A DNA stretch of 64,000 bases from contig NZ_JAPZSY010000107.1 in the NCBI RefSeq assembly GCF_027532025.1, positions 26,156 through 90,155 of the forward strand. The letters run 5' to 3'. This DNA is from Inhella sp. GTDB lineage: Bacteria; Pseudomonadota; Gammaproteobacteria; Burkholderiales; Burkholderiaceae_C. The notes beneath the pieces are model-generated. The model did not search any database and was not told the DNA's origin. It saw only the letters and a list, made by a program, of their open reading frames with translations. Position 1 is the first letter of the stretch. Every line of letters starts with the position of its first letter. This document shows positions 14,857 through 22,009 of this stretch, piece by piece. The position numbers were made by a program, and so were the translations under genes.

Positions 14857-17706
14857 TTATTGCAGCTTGTAGTTCACGCGCAAGATGGCCGAGCTGCCCG
14901 TCTTGTACGTGTTCACGCCGGTGGCCGTGCGCTCCTTGTACTCGGGCTTGTTCAGGTTGTTGCCTTCCAAGCGGAACGACAGACCCTTGGCCGGACCCGA
15001 CTGGAACTCGTAGCCAACCTGGGCCGACACCCAGCTCGAACCCAAGATTTCCTGCAGGGTGGGGTAGCCACCCACACCGGCCGCCACGCTGCCGACGTAC
15101 GTCGAGCGGTAGTTCTGCGCGACGAAGGCGCTGAAGCCCCACTTTTCGAAGTAGATCATCAGCTTGGCGTTCTTCTTCGACAGGCCGGGCATGGGCATCT
15201 TGCCGGTCAGCGGCGCCTGCGTCGGGTTTTGGCCCAACACGTTCGGCAGGTCGACCGAGCTGCTCGTGCCGGCGTAGCTGAAGTTCGCACCGAAGCCATC
15301 CAGCCAGTCGGTGAACATGCCGAAGGGCATCGAGGCGGCGATTTCGTAACCGCTGATGCGGCCACCGTCACCGTTCACGGGCCGGGTCATCTGGCCGATC
15401 AGGCCACCAGGAGGCGTGGCCAAGCGCAGGGCTTGGGCGTCCTTGGTGAAGTCGTAGGCGTTGTTGATGGACTGGGTGATGTAGGTGTCGAGCTTCTTGT
15501 AGAACAGCGCGCCACTCACGTAGGCCTTGGTGCCGAAGTACTTCTCGTACGACAGGTCCAGCGCCCAAGCCTTGAAAGGCTTCAGTTGCGGGTTGCCCGA
15601 CGAACCGACGAACTTGCCGAAGGTCGAGTCGCCCGTGCAAGTCGGGTTGGTCGGCGTGCCGCCCGTGGTGCCGTTGCAGAAGTTGTCGACGCCCACGGCC
15701 AGCGAGTTGCGCAGGTCGGTCAGCGTGGCGCGAGCGATCTGCTGGGACACGCCCAAGCGCAGCACGTTGCCCGAACCCAGGTCACCCGACAGGTTCAGCG
15801 AAGGCAGCACGTCGGTGTACTTCGTGCCGTCTTGGCTCAGGCCCACGGCGGGGTTGGTCAAGGTCACGTCGCTGCCGACGTTGGCGCGGAAGCCGGTCGA
15901 CGACTGGTAGGTGTTGACGACCTGCAGGCCCATGTTGCCGCGCACCGGGATCGACGCCAATTCGGTGTCGATGTCGGCCTTGACGTAGGCCGTCGTGACC
16001 TTTTCCTTGATGCCGAAGGACTTGGACAGGATGTCGTCGTTGTACTTGCGGATGATCTTCGCGCCCGGCCACAGGTCGGCGGTCGGGTCAAAGGTCAGCA
16101 TGTCAAAGCCCGTGCCGCCGATGTTGCGCTCGACGTACGAACCCGCCGGGTAAGCGAACGGCACGCGGCCATCGCCAGCCGCCGACGCGATCACGCCTTC
16201 GTCGGTGATGCGGTCCTTGGTGCGGCGGGTTTGGTTGATGCCGTACTGCAGGGTGTTGAACCAGCCGCCTTCAAAGGCCTGCTCCAGGTCCAAACGAACG
16301 GCTTCCACCTTGTCGTTGATCGTGGGGCCCTTCGAGTAGCCAGCCTGGGGCACGGGGGCGCCGGTCGGCGAAGCCGGATCGGTCACACCGCTCCAGCCGG
16401 TCTGGTCGCGGATGAAGACCGTGGCGGGGTTGGTGTAGTCGGCCGCGCGGCCCAGCGTGAACTTGGGCGTGCCGGTGCCGACCTTTTCGAACGTCAGGGT
16501 GTCGGCGTTCAGGATGCCACCGTAGGCCTCGATGTTGCGCTCCACGCGCTTCGAGGTGTTGCGGCTGATGTCCAACACTGCCTTCAGGTTGTCCGACAGG
16601 GTCCACTTGTTCTTCCAACCCAGGGAGAACAGCTTGTCGTCGTCGTAGACGGTTTCGTGGCGGTTGATCAACCCGTTCGGGCTGGCGCCCAGCTGGTAGG
16701 TGCCCTTGGTCAGCTCGTTGCCCGCGCCGATGACGGCGTTGGTGACGGGGCCACCCAAGCCGCCCTGGATGCGCGCTTCTTTCTTGACGTTCAGGATTTC
16801 CGAGACGAACAGATCCAGCTGCGAGCTGAAGCTCTTGTTCGGCTTGTAGGCCAAGATGGCGGCGGTGCCATAGCGATGATCGGTGATGCGGCGGTTGATG
16901 AAGTCAACGCCGTTGCCAAAGTTCGAGACCTTGCCGCCGGTGAAGGCGCCACCGGAGGCTAGGGTACCGCTGACGTTGTCGTTGGTGCCCCAACCACCTT
17001 GGGTGGTTTGGTTGTTGACGCCGTCAGCACGCACCCAGCCAATGGCCACGCCGATGGTCCGGTCAGCGAACTGATCGATGTAGGTCAGGCTGTAGCGATC
17101 GCCCTCGCCCGGCTCAACACCCTCCAGGCCACGCCCGTCTTCGTTGCGTTGCACGCTACCAGCGATCACGCGGCCCTTAAACGCCAGAGGGTCGATCAAG
17201 CGGTTGTCGATGGTGCCGGCCAGGCCAGCGGCCATCAGGCTGGCGTCGCCGGTCTTGTAGACCACGGCGCCGGCGATCAGTTCGGCCGGGTAGACGCTCA
17301 GGTCCACGCCACGGCTGTCACCGGTCGTGCTTTGCTCGCGACCGTTCAACAGGTAGCCGTTGAAGTCAGGGCCCAGGCCACGGATGCTGATGGTGGACGC
17401 CTTGCCGTCGCGGGTGCGCTGCGTGGTCACGCCAGGCAGGCGGGCGAGCGATTCGGCGATGGTGGTGTCGGGCAGCTTGCCGATGTCTTCGGCCGAAATG
17501 GCCTCGACGATGCTGTCTTTGTTCTTCTTGACCGAGATGGCGTCTTCGATGCCCTTGCGGATACCGGTGACCACCACGGTGTCGAGTTGCTGCGTCTGCG
17601 GGGCGGTTTGGGCGTACGCGGCGCCGGTGGCCGCGACCAAAACCAGGCACCCTGCGGTGACGGCGTTGACGCGGAACAACTCGCGTCCGCTGCGGGAACT
17701 CTTCAT
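14857..17706 (-). CDS. TonB-dependent outer-membrane receptor (TonB-Xanth-Caul type)
   Basis: 949 residues. Signal peptide to about residue 33 (VAATGAAYA). The TonB-box region LDTVVVTGIRKGIEDAI is followed by the plug SIVEAISAEDIGKLPDTTIA, ESLARLPGVTTQR and ISIRGLGPDFNGYLLNGR, then a 22-strand-type barrel rich in Gly, Asn and Tyr. This subfamily is common in Xanthomonas and Caulobacter carbohydrate loci. The barrel ends LRVNYKLQ; the last residue is Gln rather than the usual aromatic. The ATG at 17706 has AGGAG nine bases upstream. Two 60-base samples I counted had 34 and 36 G+C, lower than the nearby genes, though TonB receptors often are. Divergent from the amylase; probable substrate maltodextrin. 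Confidence 0.92.
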   Translation of the reverse strand: MKSSRSGRELFRVNAVTAGCLVLVAATGAAYAQTAPQTQQLDTVVVTGIRKGIEDAISVKKNKDSIVEAISAEDIGKLPDTTIAESLARLPGVTTQRTRDGKASTISIRGLGPDFNGYLLNGREQSTTGDSRGVDLSVYPAELIAGAVVYKTGDASLMAAGLAGTIDNRLIDPLAFKGRVIAGSVQRNEDGRGLEGVEPGEGDRYSLTYIDQFADRTIGVAIGWVRADGVNNQTTQGGWGTNDNVSGTLASGGAFTGGKVSNFGNGVDFINRRITDHRYGTAAILAYKPNKSFSSQLDLFVSEILNVKKEARIQGGLGGPVTNAVIGAGNELTKGTYQLGASPNGLINRHETVYDDDKLFSLGWKNKWTLSDNLKAVLDISRNTSKRVERNIEAYGGILNADTLTFEKVGTGTPKFTLGRAADYTNPATVFIRDQTGWSGVTDPASPTGAPVPQAGYSKGPTINDKVEAVRLDLEQAFEGGWFNTLQYGINQTRRTKDRITDEGVIASAAGDGRVPFAYPAGSYVERNIGGTGFDMLTFDPTADLWPGAKIIRKYNDDILSKSFGIKEKVTTAYVKADIDTELASIPVRGNMGLQVVNTYQSSTGFRANVGSDVTLTNPAVGLSQDGTKYTDVLPSLNLSGDLGSGNVLRLGVSQQIARATLTDLRNSLAVGVDNFCNGTTGGTPTNPTCTGDSTFGKFVGSSGNPQLKPFKAWALDLSYEKYFGTKAYVSGALFYKKLDTYITQSINNAYDFTKDAQALRLATPPGGLIGQMTRPVNGDGGRISGYEIAASMPFGMFTDWLDGFGANFSYAGTSSSVDLPNVLGQNPTQAPLTGKMPMPGLSKKNAKLMIYFEKWGFSAFVAQNYRSTYVGSVAAGVGGYPTLQEILGSSWVSAQVGYEFQSGPAKGLSFRLEGNNLNKPEYKERTATGVNTYKTGSSAILRVNYKLQ

Positions 17707-17794
17707 GCTTGGAACTCCTAGGCTGTGAAAACGACAGGCGCTCGACCCGGCCCACCCAGATCGCCCGCTGTCACGGGGATGACGTCGGAAATTT

Positions 17795-17809
17795 TGTACT
17801 AAAACTAGA
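17795..17809. promoter_or_regulatory. Degenerate HexR-like site upstream of the TonB receptor
   Basis: TGTACTAAAACTAGA differs at two positions from the half-site pattern TGTAG-N5-CTACA seen nearby, and shares the AAAACTA core with the sites at 17948 and 21676. It lies 89-103 bases upstream of the receptor start. It may be a weak operator or chance. Confidence 0.3.
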
Positions 17810-17947
17810 TTGCATTCCATGCGCGAAAGGGCCTCCGATACCTGGGTTCACCCCTGTTTTCGTCGCTAAATCGGCACAAACAAAGGGTTTAACCTGACAT
17901 GGCTTACCCGGATGCGAGGGGGATTGGGGCCGGCGACGATGCATGTT

Positions 17948-17962
17948 GGTAGCAAAACTACA
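17948..17962. promoter_or_regulatory. HexR-type palindrome at the amylase start
   Basis: GGTAGCAAAACTACA: half-sites GTAG and CTAC with a 5-bp centre. Read on the other strand it is TGTAGTTTTGCTACC. The same 15-mer occurs at 21676. It ends three bases before the amylase ATG, where a ribosome-binding site would normally be. Confidence 0.6.
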
Positions 17963-17965
17963 GTC

Positions 17966-20578
17966 ATGCGCACTCACTTCCTACACCCATCCGTCGCCGC
18001 GTTGCTGACCCTCGTGGTCACGGTGGTCGGTGGCCCGGTCGGGGCCGCCGAGTGCCCAGCGCCGGCCCCTCGCCCATCCCCCGATTGGCGCGATCAGGTC
18101 GTGTACTTTGTGATGACCGATCGCTTCGACGATGGCAACCCTGGCAACAACGACCAAGGCGCGGGCGAGTACCGCCCCCAAGACGGGCGCTTCTACAGTG
18201 GCGGCGACTTCGCCGGCTTGATGCGCCGCTTGGACTACATCCAAGGGCTGGGCGCAACGGCGCTTTGGATCACCCCGCCCGTACTCAACCAGTGGCGCGA
18301 CGGCCAAGGCACGGGCTACCACGGTTACTGGGCCAGCCACCTGAAGGAAGTCGACCCGCACTTGGGCACTTTGAACGACTACCGCTGCTTGGCGCAAGCC
18401 CTTCACGCCCGCGGGATGCACCTGATCCAGGACGTGGTCCCCAACCACATGGGCAACTTCTTCGGCTATGCGGAGGGCGCCTGGCGGCGGGACGACCCAG
18501 CGGCCGGCTGGCAACCCCATGCAGGCAGCGCACCTCACACGCGCCCCCTACAAGCGCCCTTCGACCAGAACGACCCGCGCGACCCCATCCAACGCGCAGC
18601 AGGGGTCTATCACTGGACGCCCGCCATCCGCAACTACGCCGACCTCGAGCAAGAACTGAACTGGCAGATGTCCGGGCTGGACGACCTGAACACCGAGAAC
18701 GCCGTGGTGCGCCGCGCCCTGCGGGACAGCTACGGTTTTTGGCTGCACGAGGTGGGGGTGGACGCGCTGCGCGTGGACACGGCGTTCTACATGCCGCCCA
18801 CCTTTTTCGAGGACTGGCTGCACAGCAGCGACCCACAAGCGCCCGGCCTGCTGCGCGTGGCACAGCAAATGGGGCGCCACGACCTGCTGGTGTTTGGCGA
18901 GGCTTTTGGCATCGACAAGCCTGGCGAGACCCGGCAGATGCGTCGCATTCAGGCCTACCAAACGCCGGGACGCATGAACGGGATGCTGAATTTCCCGCTC
19001 TACGGCAGCTTGCAGGCGGTGTTTGCACAGGGGCGAGCTCCCGCTGAGTTGGCCCAGCGCCTGCAGGCCCAGACGGTCGTGTTCGGCGCCCGCCAGCACC
19101 GCATGCCGACTTTCTTGGACAACCATGATGTGGACCGCTTCTTGGCCGGGGGCAGCGAGGAAGCCTTGCAGCAAGCCTTGTTGGCGCTGTTCACCCTGCC
19201 GGGCATCCCCACCGTTTACTACGGCACCGAGCAGGGCTTCACCGAACCTCGGGCCTCGATGTTTGCTCAGGGGCATGGCAGCGGCGGGCGCGATCACTTC
19301 GACCCCCAACACCGGCTGTACCGGCTGATCGCGGACTTGACCCGCTTGCGCCGCGATGAACCCGCCTTGCGCCGCGGCACGCCCCAGGTGCTGCGCGCCA
19401 ACGGGGCCGGGCCGGGCGTGCTCGCGTGGCGCACCACGCACGGCAAGCAGTCCTTGCTCGTGGTGTTCAACACGTCGGACTCGCCGCAGTGGGTCGATCG
19501 CTTGCGCGTCGGCCCAGGGGCCATGGCCCTGCGGCCGCGTTTCGCTTTGCATGGCCAGCCCTCGGCCCTGCAAACGGACGCCTCGGGGCAAGTGGATGTG
19601 CTCTTGCCACCTCGCAGCGGGCAGGTGTGGCAACTGGAGCCCAGCCCCCCTTCCGGGGCACCCAGCACCCCCAAGGCCACGATGGCCGCTCCCCGCATCA
19701 CCGCCGATGGGCGGTTGGCCCTGCAAGGGCTCGTGCCCCCTGGCCACGAGGCCGAACTGCTGGCCGACGGCGACCTGGCCCACGCCATGCCACTGAAACC
19801 CGACGCGCGCGGCCGCTGGCTGGCGCACTGGCCCACCGACGATTGGCTGGACCCCGGCGTGCGGCACCGCTTGAGCCTGCGCCACCGGGCCAGCCCCGAC
19901 GCGCCGTGGGTGGGCGCCGCTGCGCACGAGGTGCAGGTGCCGGTGCGCTGGCAGCCCATCGCCGAGCTCAGCGACCCGAAGGGCGACGACCATGGCCCGC
20001 TGGGGCACACCACCTACCCGACCGACCCCAGCTGGGGTGCTTCGCGGCAGATGGACCTGCTGGGCCTGCGCGCGGAGCGAACCGGTCGTGCCCTGCGGCT
20101 GACGGTGAAGCTGCACGAGATCACCACCACATGGAACCCGGCGAACGGTTTCGACCACGTGGCCTTCACGCTGTTCCTGGAGCTGCCGGGGCAGCCTGGC
20201 GGGCAGCGAACGATGCCGTTGCAAGGCGCGGAGCTCCCGGACGGCATGGTGTGGCACCGGCGTCTGCGCGTCCATGGCTGGTCCAATGCCTGGTTCAGCG
20301 CCGACGGGTCCAGCGCCCAGGATGAGGGGCAGCCCTTCACCCCTGGTGCCACGGTGTCGGCCCACCCCGAGCGGCGGGAACTGGTGATCACCCTGCCAGC
20401 CGCCGCCCTGCCCCCTGGCGCCAGCCTGGAAGGGGCCAGGGTGTACCTGAACACCTGGGATTGGGATGGCGGCTACCGCGAGCTGGCCGACACCGCCGGA
20501 CCGCACACCATGGGCGGACGCCGCAGCCCCGCGGACCCGCGTTGGATGGATGCCATCGGGCCGCTCACCTTGCGGTGA
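17966..20578 (+). CDS. Exported GH13 alpha-amylase with C-terminal glucodextranase-type module
   Basis: Hydrolyses alpha-glucans outside the cytoplasm. 870 residues. Signal peptide to about residue 28 (VVGGPVGAA). All four GH13 regions are present: DVVPNH (156-161), GVDALRVDTAFY with the Asp nucleophile near 269, the acid Glu in FGEAF near 312, and FLDNHDVDR near 384-390. After a small beta domain and linker, residues 665-870 match the glucodextranase C-terminal module (SDPKGDDHGP, YPTDPSWGASRQMDLLGL, NTWDWDGGYREL), which is thought to bind carbohydrate or the cell surface. The ATG at 17966 begins the signal peptide, but no Shine-Dalgarno sequence precedes it; an operator-like palindrome occupies that place. 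Confidence 0.92.
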   Translation: MRTHFLHPSVAALLTLVVTVVGGPVGAAECPAPAPRPSPDWRDQVVYFVMTDRFDDGNPGNNDQGAGEYRPQDGRFYSGGDFAGLMRRLDYIQGLGATALWITPPVLNQWRDGQGTGYHGYWASHLKEVDPHLGTLNDYRCLAQALHARGMHLIQDVVPNHMGNFFGYAEGAWRRDDPAAGWQPHAGSAPHTRPLQAPFDQNDPRDPIQRAAGVYHWTPAIRNYADLEQELNWQMSGLDDLNTENAVVRRALRDSYGFWLHEVGVDALRVDTAFYMPPTFFEDWLHSSDPQAPGLLRVAQQMGRHDLLVFGEAFGIDKPGETRQMRRIQAYQTPGRMNGMLNFPLYGSLQAVFAQGRAPAELAQRLQAQTVVFGARQHRMPTFLDNHDVDRFLAGGSEEALQQALLALFTLPGIPTVYYGTEQGFTEPRASMFAQGHGSGGRDHFDPQHRLYRLIADLTRLRRDEPALRRGTPQVLRANGAGPGVLAWRTTHGKQSLLVVFNTSDSPQWVDRLRVGPGAMALRPRFALHGQPSALQTDASGQVDVLLPPRSGQVWQLEPSPPSGAPSTPKATMAAPRITADGRLALQGLVPPGHEAELLADGDLAHAMPLKPDARGRWLAHWPTDDWLDPGVRHRLSLRHRASPDAPWVGAAAHEVQVPVRWQPIAELSDPKGDDHGPLGHTTYPTDPSWGASRQMDLLGLRAERTGRALRLTVKLHEITTTWNPANGFDHVAFTLFLELPGQPGGQRTMPLQGAELPDGMVWHRRLRVHGWSNAWFSADGSSAQDEGQPFTPGATVSAHPERRELVITLPAAALPPGASLEGARVYLNTWDWDGGYRELADTAGPHTMGGRRSPADPRWMDAIGPLTLR

Positions 20579-20591
20579 GGCGGGCGGCCGG

Positions 20592-21629
20592 TCAGCTCAG
20601 CTGGGTCAGGGCCTGAGCCGCGCCGTCGAGCGCGGCCAGGGTGTCGGTGATCACCGGCGTCGGGATGGGCTGCAAAAAGGCGCTGAACCGCCCCTTGGCC
20701 TCGAACCGCTGCCGGAAGGCGGATCGTGTGAAGCGATCGCCCAGGCGGGGCACGATGCCACCGCCGATGTAGACCCCACCGCGGGCACCCAAAGTCAGCG
20801 CCACCGAACCGGCGAAGCTGCCCAGCATGGCGCAAAACGTGTCGAGCGTTCGAGTGGCCAAGGCATCGTCGTCGGCCAGTGCCCGTTCCACGATCCACTT
20901 GCCATCCACCTCCGGCACGGCGCGCTGACCTGCCACCTGCGCCACCGCGCGGTACAAGACCGGCAAACCGATGCCCGACAGGAAGCGCTCGGCCGACACG
21001 TGGGGGAACTCGCGACGTGCGGCCGACAACAGCTCGCACTCAAAATCGTCCGCGGGCGCAAGGGTGGCGTGGCCGCCCTCACCGGGGATGGCCAGCCAAG
21101 TGACTCCTGCCCCACCGCCGGCCCGTTGGTGCGGCATCAAGCCCGCCACCCCCAAGCCGGTGCCCGGCCCCACCACGGCCATGGGCGCCACCGGGCGGCC
21201 CAGCGGCGCGCCTTGCACCTGCTCGGGTCGCAGGCGTGGCAAGGACAAAGCGAGGGCCTCGAAATCGTTGAGCACCACCAGGGTCTGGACCCCCAGTTGG
21301 TCGGCCAACTGGTGCTGAGAGAAGCTCCACGCACTGTTGGTGAAGCGCACGACATCCCCCGTCACGGCCGTGGCGACCGCCAGCGCGGCGCTGGCCGGGA
21401 GTTCGGCAGAGCCGATGAGGCCCGAGACGGCCAGGCCATTGAGGTAGGCCCGGGCCGCATCCACCAATTGCGGGTACTCGGCGACGGACAGGGTGCGCAC
21501 GTGCTGGGGCGCCTGACCCGGACCCGACATCCAAGCGAAGCGGGCATTGCTGCCCCCGACATCCGCCAAGAGCCAAGGAAAGGGGGCCAACGAAGTGGAA
21601 AGCGCGGACGCGATGGAAGTTTCGACCAT
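20592..21629 (-). CDS. glk: Glucokinase (stand-alone copy)
   Basis: Phosphorylates glucose to glucose 6-phosphate with ATP. 345 residues, bacterial Glk family. Phosphate-binding LLADVGGSNARFAW at the N-terminus, VVLNDFEALALSLP, VGPGTGLGVAGL, GEGGHATLAP with the catalytic-region His/Glu, and GGVYIGGGIVPRLGDRF. The ATG at 21629 precedes the conserved Asp loop by about 18 residues. Its stop converges on the amylase stop 13 bases away. A HexR-type palindrome lies 47-61 bases upstream of the start. It is the second glucokinase of this locus, next to the HexR-fused one. Confidence 0.93.
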   Translation of the reverse strand: MVETSIASALSTSLAPFPWLLADVGGSNARFAWMSGPGQAPQHVRTLSVAEYPQLVDAARAYLNGLAVSGLIGSAELPASAALAVATAVTGDVVRFTNSAWSFSQHQLADQLGVQTLVVLNDFEALALSLPRLRPEQVQGAPLGRPVAPMAVVGPGTGLGVAGLMPHQRAGGGAGVTWLAIPGEGGHATLAPADDFECELLSAARREFPHVSAERFLSGIGLPVLYRAVAQVAGQRAVPEVDGKWIVERALADDDALATRTLDTFCAMLGSFAGSVALTLGARGGVYIGGGIVPRLGDRFTRSAFRQRFEAKGRFSAFLQPIPTPVITDTLAALDGAAQALTQLS

Positions 21630-21675
21630 GACGGCTCGGCTCCTGCAGCCGGGCAAACAGTGCAATGAACCACAC

Positions 21676-21690
21676 GGTAGCAAAACTACA
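21676..21690. promoter_or_regulatory. HexR-type palindrome upstream of glk
   Basis: GGTAGCAAAACTACA, identical over 15 bp to the site at 17948. The distance to the glk start on the minus strand suits an operator overlapping or just downstream of a promoter. Confidence 0.65.
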
Positions 21691-21867
21691 AGCCGTCGGC
21701 AATGGCGTTTGCACCCGGTTTCACCTGCCATCCCGAATACGAGGAACGCGAATCCAGCTTACGAAAAACACAGCAAGTTATTGATGCAGCTCAATTGCAC
21801 CGAGAAAGACCGCGGCATAGCGCCGTCATGCGCTCGCCAAGCCTCCCACCCCAACACCCGCCGGTCA

Positions 21868-21882
21868 TGTAGTTGGCCTACA
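21868..21882. promoter_or_regulatory. HexR-type palindrome upstream of the glk-hexR fusion
   Basis: TGTAGTTGGCCTACA. The palindrome extends by two bases each side to CATGTAG/CTACATG, giving perfect 7-bp arms around 5 bp. It lies 128-142 bases upstream of the fusion gene, suggesting autoregulation, although it is upstream of the best -10 candidate. Confidence 0.6.
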
Positions 21883-21939
21883 TGGCGGCTGGGCTGCGGC
21901 CTCTCGCATACCCCCAAGCCGCACAGGGAGACGCTTCTC

Positions 21940-21945
21940 GATAAT
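21940..21945 (+). promoter_or_regulatory. Candidate -10 box for glk-hexR
   Basis: GATAAT lies 65 bases before the fusion gene start. No good -35 match is visible 17 bases upstream. Confidence 0.3.
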
Positions 21946-22009
21946 GAGTTGGTGTACTTCGACAACAGTCCCACCGGGGTTGAACACCTCAACCGGGACG
22001 GGAGCCGTG

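Larger units (their letters stand above)
21630..22009. other. 380-bp divergent intergenic region between the two glucokinase genes
   Basis: No gene is supported here. The region carries two HexR-type palindromes (21676-21690 and 21868-21882) and a possible -10 box (21940-21945). The stretch between about 21700 and 21860 is more AT-rich than its surroundings and fits a two-sided promoter region. Confidence 0.6.

Noticed and set aside
14803..16962. 719-residue plus-strand frame opposite the TonB receptor
   Set aside because: Low-complexity Val/Gln/His/Arg translation, antisense to a full receptor gene.
18548..20506. 652-residue minus-strand frame opposite the amylase
   Set aside because: Antisense to an intact GH13 gene with all four catalytic regions.
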